Positions 27,386 to 33,302 of a stretch of 33,302 nucleotides of DNA are shown here, piece after piece. Origin of the DNA: Candidatus Petromonas tenebris (GTDB lineage: Bacteria; Bacillota; Clostridia; Peptostreptococcales; Caminicellaceae); NCBI GenBank assembly GCA_014236755.1, contig JACCKY010000038.1:1-33302 (forward strand), in the 5' to 3' direction. The notes under the pieces are model-generated. The model worked only from the letters and a program-made list of their open reading frames with translations, was not told where the DNA came from and did no database searches. Every line of letters starts with the position of its first letter. The first letter of the stretch is position 1. The position numbers and the translations under genes are program-made.

Positions 27386-27427
27386 TAATATTGTTCTATT
27401 GACAACAATATTACAAAAATTTAAAAT
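27386..27427 (+). promoter_or_regulatory. livK promoter with overlapping inverted-repeat operator
   Basis: TTGACA (27399-27404), 17 bases, TAAAAT (27422-27427). TAATATTGTT (27386-27395) and AACAATATTA (27404-27413) are a perfect 10-bp inverted repeat with an 8-base centre that covers the minus-35 element, as an operator would. The rest of the 323-bp trpS-livK gap is AT-rich with nothing else recognised. Confidence 0.7.
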
Positions 27428-27535
27428 AAAAATAATTATATTAAATAAAATTAAAAAATATTCAATCCAATTTATCAAGCTTAGTTTCAACAATGTTTTT
27501 TTTGATGAAAGATATATATAAGAGGGGGAGTTATT

Positions 27536-28726
27536 TTGAAAAGAAAAATAGCTTTATTATTAGTGTTTGTTTTGATGTTTGCAACCTTTGCAGCTGGATG
27601 TGCCGTAGAGAAAGTTGATAATGAAGAAAAACAAGAATCAAGTAACTCACAAGATTCAGATGTTATCAAGATAGGTGTTTTTGAGCCGCTTACTGGACCA
27701 AATGCTGCTGGTGGGGCATTAGAAAAAGAAGGTATTGAATTAGCAAAAGAGCTTTACCCGGAAGTTTTGGGAAAGAAAATTGAAGTAGTTTATGTTGACA
27801 ATAAATCTGATAAGGTGGAGGCTGCTAATGCAGCGACAAAACTAATTGATCAAGAAAAAGTATCAGTTATTATAGGTAGCTGGGGCAGTGGATTCTCTAT
27901 TTCTGCTGGTGAAGTTATTAAGAAATCCGAAAGAAAGGTTCCGGCAATAGGAACTTCATGTACGAATCCCTTAGTTACTAAAAATAATGATTATTATTTT
28001 AGGGTAGCTTTTGTTGACCCTTTCCAAGGTAAGGTTATGGCAAACTATGCCTACAAAGAAGTTGGCGCTAAAAAAGTAGCATTTATTATTGAAAAAACTA
28101 ATGATTATGCAGTTGGATTAGCCAAATTCTTTGAAGATACTTATAAAGAGTTAACAGGCGATGAAAATGCGGTAGTATATAGAGCATACTATCAGACAGG
28201 AGATCAGGACTTTACTGCTCAGCTAGGAAATATTAAGGAGTCCGGAGCAGAAGCAATATTTGCACCAGGTAACTTTACGGAATCTGCACTTATAATGAAA
28301 CAGGCCAAAGAGCTTGGAATTGAACTTCCAATACTTGGCGGAGACACTTGGGAAACTCCTGAAGTTATAGAAATAGCTGGAGAAGCGGCAGAAGGTGTTG
28401 TATTTTCAACATTCTTTGATGTAAATGCAGAGCTTACAGATACTACTACTGAATTCTTAGAGGCATATAAAGCGAAATATAATAAAGAACCGGCAGCCGT
28501 TACGGCTTTAGCTTTTGATGCATATTTACTTGCACTGGATGCAATTAAAAGGGCAAATAGCACTGATCCTGAAGCCATAAGAGATGCCCTTGAAGCAACT
28601 AAAGATTTTCCAGGAGCAGCAGGAGTTGTTAATTTTGATGAAAACGGCGATGCAGTTAAAGCCGCTGTAATAAAAACTATTAAAGACGGTAAATTTACTT
28701 ACTTGACAACTGTTGAGCCAAATTAA
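27536..28726 (+). CDS. livK: branched-chain amino-acid ABC transporter substrate-binding lipoprotein
   Basis: A 396-residue periplasmic-binding-type protein. It opens with a signal peptide and the lipobox FAAGC, lipidated at Cys22, then an acidic/serine linker. The binding domain starts IKIGVFEPLTGPNAAGGALE, characteristic of the LivK/Leu-Ile-Val family. TTG start at 27536 after AGAGGGGG. It heads livKHMGF. The exact ligand (leucine, isoleucine, valine or another amino acid or amide) cannot be read from the sequence. Confidence 0.92.
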   Translation: MKRKIALLLVFVLMFATFAAGCAVEKVDNEEKQESSNSQDSDVIKIGVFEPLTGPNAAGGALEKEGIELAKELYPEVLGKKIEVVYVDNKSDKVEAANAATKLIDQEKVSVIIGSWGSGFSISAGEVIKKSERKVPAIGTSCTNPLVTKNNDYYFRVAFVDPFQGKVMANYAYKEVGAKKVAFIIEKTNDYAVGLAKFFEDTYKELTGDENAVVYRAYYQTGDQDFTAQLGNIKESGAEAIFAPGNFTESALIMKQAKELGIELPILGGDTWETPEVIEIAGEAAEGVVFSTFFDVNAELTDTTTEFLEAYKAKYNKEPAAVTALAFDAYLLALDAIKRANSTDPEAIRDALEATKDFPGAAGVVNFDENGDAVKAAVIKTIKDGKFTYLTTVEPN

Positions 28727-28764
28727 CTTAATATAAGAGTATATAATATACTATTTTATTATAG

Positions 28765-28792
28765 TGTAGACTTCCCAGAGGGGAAGTCTACA
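28765..28792 (+). terminator. hairpin between livK and livH
   Basis: TGTAGACTTCCC and GGGAAGTCTACA form a perfect 12-bp stem around AGAG. There is no T tract after it, so it is more likely an mRNA-stabilising or partial-stop structure that keeps livK mRNA above the permease genes. Confidence 0.65.
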
Positions 28793-28865
28793 TTACTGTT
28801 AAAAAATCCTTGGAATAATTAAATTAGTATAATAAAAATTTCACATTAGATATGGGGGAAAAAAT

Positions 28866-29759
28866 ATGGCTTTACAAACTATTTTGCAGCACCTAGTCAA
28901 TGGGATTTCCCTCGGTAGCTTATATGCACTTTTGGCTATAGGCTATACGATGGTATATGGTATTCTAAGACTTATTAATTTTGCCCATGGAGATATATTT
29001 ATGTTGGGGACTTATATAGCATTTTATTCAATGACTGCATTCTTCCTTCCTTGGTGGATATCATTTCTAATAGCAATTATAGTTACATGTATTTTTGGTA
29101 TAGTTTTAGAAAGAGCAGCATATAGACCACTTAGAGATTCACCTAGAATTTCTGTTATGATATCAGCTATAGGAGCATCATTCCTCATAGAAAATCTAGC
29201 TATAGTTGTTTTTGGAGGTAGACCAAAGGCTTTTCCAATACCTACTATTTTTTCTAAAATATTAAATATAGGTGGAGTTTCTATAGTAAGTGTTTCAATA
29301 TTTATTCCTATAATAACTGCAATAGCCTTATTTATATTAAACTATCTGGTAAATAATACAAAAATAGGTATGGCTATGAGAGCCGTATCAAAGGATTATG
29401 AAGCAGCAAGATTAATGGGTATAAATGTTAATAACATAATCTCTTTTACCTTTGGAACGGGATCAATTTTAGCAGCTATAGGTGGTGTAATGTGGGGGCT
29501 TAAATATCCTCAGCTGATACCACTTATGGGACTTATGCCCGGACTTAAATGTTTTATAGCTGCTGTTGTTGGAGGAATTGGAAATATTAGAGGTGCAGTT
29601 TTAGGGGGATTTATACTAGGCCTTGGTGAAATATTAATAGTTGCATTTTCGCCGACATTATCAGGATATAGAGATGCTTTTGCATTTGTCCTATTAATAG
29701 TGATACTTCTTGTTAAGCCATCTGGATTATTAGGACAAAATACAACGGAGAAGGTGTAG
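28866..29759 (+). CDS. livH: branched-chain amino-acid ABC transporter permease LivH
   Basis: A 297-residue inner-membrane permease with about eight hydrophobic segments. The N-terminus LVNGISLGSLYALLAIGYTMVYG continuing into INFAHGDIFMLG is the LivH hallmark. The cytoplasmic coupling region RAVSKDYEAARLMGINV is near 175-192. ATG after GGGGG. It ends three bases before livM and pairs with it as the membrane channel. Confidence 0.96.
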   Translation: MALQTILQHLVNGISLGSLYALLAIGYTMVYGILRLINFAHGDIFMLGTYIAFYSMTAFFLPWWISFLIAIIVTCIFGIVLERAAYRPLRDSPRISVMISAIGASFLIENLAIVVFGGRPKAFPIPTIFSKILNIGGVSIVSVSIFIPIITAIALFILNYLVNNTKIGMAMRAVSKDYEAARLMGINVNNIISFTFGTGSILAAIGGVMWGLKYPQLIPLMGLMPGLKCFIAAVVGGIGNIRGAVLGGFILGLGEILIVAFSPTLSGYRDAFAFVLLIVILLVKPSGLLGQNTTEKV

Positions 29760-29762
29760 ATT

Positions 29763-30839
29763 ATGAGTAAAAAGACTAAATTAACATTAATCTCGATTAT
29801 TGCTTGTATAGGTATTTTATTTATTTTAAACAGTACATTGGGCTCTTACCAACTAAGGATTTTAAACTTATGTGGTATTTACGTAATATTGGCCCTAAGC
29901 TTAAACCTTATAAATGGATTTGTTGGATTATTTTCTTTGGGTCATGCAGGATTTATGGCTATAGGAGCTTATACCAGTGCATTACTTACCATGCCTCCAG
30001 AAGCAAAGGAAATGAACTTTTTCCTTAAACCGATAGTTCCTTGGCTTGCAAATGTTCAATTATCATTTCCAATAGCACTTTTTATGGCTGGAGTTCTTGC
30101 TGCAGGAGCAGGAGTTTTAATAGGAGCTCCTGTCTTAAGATTAAAAGATGATTATTTGGCAATAGCTACTTTAGGTTTTAGTGAGATAATAAGAGTCATA
30201 TTTACAAATACACAGAGTATAACTAATGGTGCGTTAGGTATAAAAGGGCTCCCTTATATAGGAATCTTTAACAAAGCAAGTGAAGCCATATGGTGGACTT
30301 GGGGAGTTGCAATAATTACTATAATTTTCATGGCACTACTTATAAATGGAAGTTACGGGAGAGCTTTCAAAGCTATTAGGGAAGATGAAATAGCTGCTGA
30401 AGCTATGGGGATAAATCTGTTTAAACACAAGCTAATGGCTTTTGTAATAGGTTCATTTTTTGCAGGTATAGGAGGGGCACTACTTGGCCATCTTATGGGT
30501 ACAATAGACCCCCTTATGTTTAGATTCCTTTTAACATTCAATATAGTCCTTATTGTTGTTCTTGGAGGTATAGGAAGTATAACGGGGAGCGTTATCTCTG
30601 CCGTTATAGTTACTATAGCTATGGAAGCTCTGAGAGTTCTTGATGGAGATATGCAAATTGGTTCTTATATTATCAAGGGTATACCTGGAACTCGTATGGT
30701 TGTTTTCTCAGCTTTACTTATGATAGTTATAATCTTTTATCAAAGAGGAATTATGGGAACCAATGAATTTACTTGGGATTGGATATTAAAAAGACAGAAG
30801 AAAATATCTGAACCTTTAAATAAAGAAAAAGTCAGTTAA
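29763..30839 (+). CDS. livM: branched-chain amino-acid ABC transporter permease LivM
   Basis: A 358-residue permease of the LivM type. LALSLNLINGFVGLFSLGHA followed by GFMAIGAYTSALL near the N-terminus and the coupling helix region FKAIREDEIAAEAMGIN around 200-216 are diagnostic. About nine hydrophobic segments and a charged C-terminal tail. Starts after AAGGTG at the end of livH and ends 14 bases before livG. Confidence 0.96.
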   Translation: MSKKTKLTLISIIACIGILFILNSTLGSYQLRILNLCGIYVILALSLNLINGFVGLFSLGHAGFMAIGAYTSALLTMPPEAKEMNFFLKPIVPWLANVQLSFPIALFMAGVLAAGAGVLIGAPVLRLKDDYLAIATLGFSEIIRVIFTNTQSITNGALGIKGLPYIGIFNKASEAIWWTWGVAIITIIFMALLINGSYGRAFKAIREDEIAAEAMGINLFKHKLMAFVIGSFFAGIGGALLGHLMGTIDPLMFRFLLTFNIVLIVVLGGIGSITGSVISAVIVTIAMEALRVLDGDMQIGSYIIKGIPGTRMVVFSALLMIVIIFYQRGIMGTNEFTWDWILKRQKKISEPLNKEKVS

Positions 30840-30853
30840 AAGGAAGTGAAAAA

Positions 30854-31615
30854 GTGGCTATTTTAAAGACGGATAAAATAACTATGAAGTTCGGAGGTCT
30901 TACTGCTGTTTCTGAATTTGATATGAAGATAGAAAAAAATGAAATTATTGGTTTGATTGGACCTAATGGAGCCGGGAAAACTACTTGCTTCAATATGATT
31001 ACAGGTGTATATACCCCTACAGAAGGAAAAATATACTTTGAAGATAAAGATATAACAGGAGAGAAAACCCATGAAATAACTAAACTGGGAATAGCGAGAA
31101 CTTTTCAAAATATAAGACTTTTTAAGGAATTATCTGTATTGGATAATGTATTAATAGCAAATCATATGAGACTAGGCTCAAATTTATTTTCTTCAATTAT
31201 AAAAACTCCCGATTACAGGAAAAAAGAAAAGAAAATAAGAGAGAAATCATTATCCCTACTAAGGGATGTAGGGTTAGAAGACCTTAAAGATGAGAAGTCT
31301 TCGTCTTTACCTTATGGTAAACAAAGAAGATTAGAAATAGCTAGAGCGTTGGCTACAGACCCTAAGCTTCTTATTCTTGATGAACCTGCGGCGGGAATGA
31401 ATCCCCAAGAATCAAATGAGCTTATGGATTTTATTAGAGATATTAGAGATAGATTCGATCTTACTATATTTTTGATTGAACATCATATGCAAGTAGTCAT
31501 GGGAGTATGTGAAAGGATATATGTTTTAGACCATGGAGTAAAGATTGCTGATGGAACACCTAATGAGATACAAAATAATGAAAAAGTAATAGAAGCTTAT
31601 TTAGGGGTGGATTAA
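30854..31615 (+). CDS. livG: branched-chain amino-acid ABC transporter ATPase LivG
   Basis: A 253-residue ATPase. Walker A is GPNGAGKTT near 36-44, the signature is the LivG-type LPYGKQRRLEIARALA in place of LSGGQ, and Walker B is LLILDEPAAGMNP followed by the switch histidine in IEHHM. GTG start after AAAAGGAAGTG. The stop codon directly touches the livF ATG. Confidence 0.97.
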   Translation: MAILKTDKITMKFGGLTAVSEFDMKIEKNEIIGLIGPNGAGKTTCFNMITGVYTPTEGKIYFEDKDITGEKTHEITKLGIARTFQNIRLFKELSVLDNVLIANHMRLGSNLFSSIIKTPDYRKKEKKIREKSLSLLRDVGLEDLKDEKSSSLPYGKQRRLEIARALATDPKLLILDEPAAGMNPQESNELMDFIRDIRDRFDLTIFLIEHHMQVVMGVCERIYVLDHGVKIADGTPNEIQNNEKVIEAYLGVD

Positions 31616-32326
31616 ATGCTAAAAATAAGAGATTTAAATGTCCACTACGGTGGTATTCATGCCTTAAGGGGAATAAGTATAGATGTACCGGAAAATAAAA
31701 TCGTTACTTTAATAGGAGCTAATGGTGCTGGAAAAAGTACTACTCTAAGGAGTATTATGGGCTTAGTTAAAAGCTCCAGCGGAGAAGTAGTATATAACGG
31801 TGAAAATATTTTAAATAAAAGAACAAGGGATATAGTGTCAAAGGGAATAGTTATGGTACCCGAGGGAAGAAGGGTTTTTCCAAATCTTAACGTAGAAGAA
31901 AATCTTATTTTAGGTGCTTATATTAGGAAGGATAAAGAAGCTATTAAAAAAGATATGAATTTTGTGTATGAGTTATTTCCCAGACTTAAAGAGAGAAAGT
32001 GGCAAAAAGCTGGAACCATGTCTGGTGGTGAGCAGCAGATGCTTGCTGTTGGAAGAGCACTTATGACAAAACCGAAGCTTTTATTAATGGATGAACCTTC
32101 ATTAGGTCTTGCTCCACTTATTGTAAAGGATATTTTTCAAATAATTAAAGAGATTCACAAAGATGGGGTAACGATACTCCTGGTTGAACAAAATGCAAAG
32201 GCAGCCCTTGAAATTGCTGATTATGGATATGTACTTGAAACGGGAACTATAGTTCTTGAAGGTAAGGGGAAGGATTTATTAAATAATGATGATGTACAAA
32301 GGGCATATCTTGGAGAAGCAAAATAG
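31616..32326 (+). CDS. livF: branched-chain amino-acid ABC transporter ATPase LivF
   Basis: A 236-residue ATPase, partner of LivG. Walker A is GANGAGKST near 34-42, the signature is MSGGEQQMLAVGRALM, and Walker B is LLLMDEPSLGLAP with VEQNAK after it. LNVHYGGIHALRGIS at the N-terminus is typical of LivF. No spacer from livG, so translation is coupled. Last gene of the transporter operon, closed by a terminator. Confidence 0.97.
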   Translation: MLKIRDLNVHYGGIHALRGISIDVPENKIVTLIGANGAGKSTTLRSIMGLVKSSSGEVVYNGENILNKRTRDIVSKGIVMVPEGRRVFPNLNVEENLILGAYIRKDKEAIKKDMNFVYELFPRLKERKWQKAGTMSGGEQQMLAVGRALMTKPKLLLMDEPSLGLAPLIVKDIFQIIKEIHKDGVTILLVEQNAKAALEIADYGYVLETGTIVLEGKGKDLLNNDDVQRAYLGEAK

Positions 32327-32334
32327 AGTGATTG

Positions 32335-32363
32335 AAAGTCAGGTATTTTAACCTGACTTTTAA
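32335..32363 (+). terminator. intrinsic terminator of livKHMGF
   Basis: AAAGTCAGGT and ACCTGACTTT form a perfect 10-bp stem around ATTTTA, with one more T then AAATTT. It lies nine bases after livF. The 180 bp beyond it, before the next gene, are AT-rich with nothing clear. Confidence 0.8.
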
Positions 32364-32547
32364 ATTTGTTGTATTTATTTTTGATAGAATCAGAATAATA
32401 ATGTACGATTAAAGATATATATTTTTATGTTTGATTTGTGGAAATATGAGGTTTTTATCTCATAAGAATAGTTTATTAAAAATATTATAGGTTTTAAATT
32501 AAGGTAATGTATGTTAATTTTCTTTTATATCAAAAGAGGTGATAGAT

Positions 32548-33123
32548 TTGTTAAAATATGAAGAGTATGAAAAGATAAAAAGCAATTGTATAAAGGAAAG
32601 TGATGAACCCATCGTATTTGGGGAAGGAAGCTTGAATGCAAGGGTAGTTTTGGTAGGAGAGGCCCCAGGGGCTAAAGAGATAGAGCTGAGAAGGCCTTTT
32701 GTAGGACAAGCTGGAAAAAATCTTGATGAATTTTTAGATACAGTAGGATTAAAGAGAGAGGATATATATATAACTAATGTGGTAAAAATAAGGCCCTATA
32801 GAATAAATAAGAAAACTGATAGAAAAGTAAATAGACCCCCAAATAAGAGAGAAATAGAAAAATATTCTAAGTATCTTTTTAAAGAATTAAAGATAATAAA
32901 GCCTAATATAATAGTTACCCTTGGGAATGTACCACTAAAAACATTGCTAAATGATTCAAAGATAAAAATAAGTGAAGTCCATGGATTGCCACATATAAAA
33001 GATGATAAAGTTATTTTTCCTCTATATCATCCAGCAGCAGTTATTTATAACAGAAGTTTAAGAGATACTTATTTTGAAGATTTAATTAAACTCAAGGAGT
33101 ACATAAAGAAAAACAATATTTAA
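32548..33123 (+). CDS. uracil-DNA glycosylase-like protein (family 4 type, Fe-S ligands mostly lost)
   Basis: A 191-residue member of the UDG superfamily closest to family 4/5. The order is VFGEGSLNARVVLVGEAPG (23-41, GEAPG motif), RPFVGQAGKNLDEFL, YITNVVKIRP, IIVTLGNVPLKTLL, and the HPA motif at 161-163. Family 4 enzymes hold a 4Fe-4S cluster with four cysteines. Here only Cys14 remains: Glu17, Ile81 and Tyr106 occupy the other positions. TTG at 32548 is chosen because the upstream GTG at 32539 is part of the Shine-Dalgarno GAGGTGA. Activity on uracil is an inference from the superfamily. Confidence 0.85.
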   Translation: MLKYEEYEKIKSNCIKESDEPIVFGEGSLNARVVLVGEAPGAKEIELRRPFVGQAGKNLDEFLDTVGLKREDIYITNVVKIRPYRINKKTDRKVNRPPNKREIEKYSKYLFKELKIIKPNIIVTLGNVPLKTLLNDSKIKISEVHGLPHIKDDKVIFPLYHPAAVIYNRSLRDTYFEDLIKLKEYIKKNNI

Positions 33124-33136
33124 TATAAAATACCAT

Positions 33137-33165
33137 TTGACAATTTTTCTTAAACCTGTTAAGGT
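33137..33165 (+). promoter_or_regulatory. rRNA operon promoter P1 (putative)
   Basis: TTGACA (33137-33142), 17 bases, TAAGGT (33160-33165). The minus-10 is weak but the minus-35 and spacing are ideal, and a related promoter follows 66 bases downstream. Confidence 0.55.
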
Positions 33166-33202
33166 AATTATTGTCGCCGTTGAGGGGGCGACAAAAAAAG
33201 TC

Positions 33203-33231
33203 TTGACAAAAGACAGCTGGCATGATAATAT
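33203..33231 (+). promoter_or_regulatory. rRNA operon promoter P2
   Basis: TTGACA (33203-33208), 17 bases, TAATAT (33226-33231). Strong sigma-A promoter directly ahead of an rRNA-type leader. Confidence 0.85.
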
Positions 33232-33237
33232 ATTCAA

Positions 33238-33302
33238 GTCGGCGATAACCGACGACAAAAAAATGGTCTTTGAAAACTGAACAGTGTAAGGGAAAAAACC
33301 AG
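33238..33302 (+). other. 5' leader of an rRNA transcript (continues past window)
   Basis: GTCGG and CCGAC form a small hairpin, followed by GACAAAAAAATGG and TCTTTGAAAACTGAACAGTG, the antitermination-like sequence common before rRNA genes in Clostridia and Bacilli. The mature 16S is not reached in the window. Confidence 0.8.

Noticed and set aside
27213-27535. T-box leader for trpS
   Set aside because: The conserved T-box word AGGGTGGNACCGCG and its terminator fold are absent on the minus strand between the trpS start and the livK promoter.
33171-33194. Terminator after the UDG-like gene (TTGTCGCC / GGCGACAA hairpin)
   Set aside because: The stem is followed by A7 and not T on the plus strand, and it lies between the two rRNA promoters, so it is better read as an initial transcribed hairpin from P1.

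Overview
The window is the chromosomal replication origin region of a low-GC, spore-forming Clostridia-type Firmicute. The signs are strong A+T richness, AGGAGG-type ribosome binding sites, frequent TTG and GTG starts, the spore protease-like gene yyaC, and the gene order rpmH-rnpA-yidD-yidC-jag / oriC / dnaA-dnaN-yaaA-recF-gyrB-gyrA. A three-gene rsbV-rsbW-sigB operon directly after gyrA is the arrangement known from Clostridioides difficile, so a relative in the Peptostreptococcales or Tissierellales is plausible. I do not name a species.

Layout. (1) 1-4500 is a repeat-rich flank with yyaC, a small UPF0180-like gene, a cysteine desulfurase-family gene and a PhzF-family gene. It also holds four copies of a long-hairpin repeat (called R1 here), a second repeat (R2) with 7-base periodicity, and a perfect parS site. 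(2) 4504-14457 is the leftward housekeeping arm, almost all on the minus strand: parB, parA, noc-like parB paralogue, rsmG, mnmG, mnmE, jag, yidC, yidD, rnpA, rpmH. A small UPF0016 membrane gene is the one plus-strand exception. (3) 14637-16980 is a bipartite oriC with DnaA boxes on both sides of dnaA; a DnaA box, GC-rich spacer, DnaA-trio array and AT-rich stretch lie between dnaA and dnaN. (4) 16989-25986 is the rightward arm: dnaN, yaaA, recF, gyrB, gyrA, then rsbV-rsbW-sigB behind a sequence that matches a sigma-B promoter. (5) 26041-33302 holds another R1 copy, trpS (minus), a complete branched-chain amino-acid ABC transporter (livKHMGF), a uracil-DNA glycosylase-like gene lacking most Fe-S ligands, and tandem rRNA promoters plus leader. 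A 16S rRNA gene very probably starts just beyond the window.

How it works together. Transcription runs away from oriC on both arms, with replication initiation (dnaA, dnaN, oriC), topology control (gyrBA), repair (recF), origin segregation (parA, parB, parS), tRNA wobble modification (mnmE, mnmG), membrane protein insertion (yidC, jag) and RNase P clustered as usual. The coding content is mostly conventional. The unusual material is between genes: the R1 hairpin family that repeatedly sits just after stop codons of minus-strand genes, the 7-base-period R2 family that also borders oriC, an RBS-sequestering hairpin, a near-parS site abutting parB, a Noc-like protein without a membrane-targeting N-terminus, and a duplicated rRNA promoter-leader cassette.
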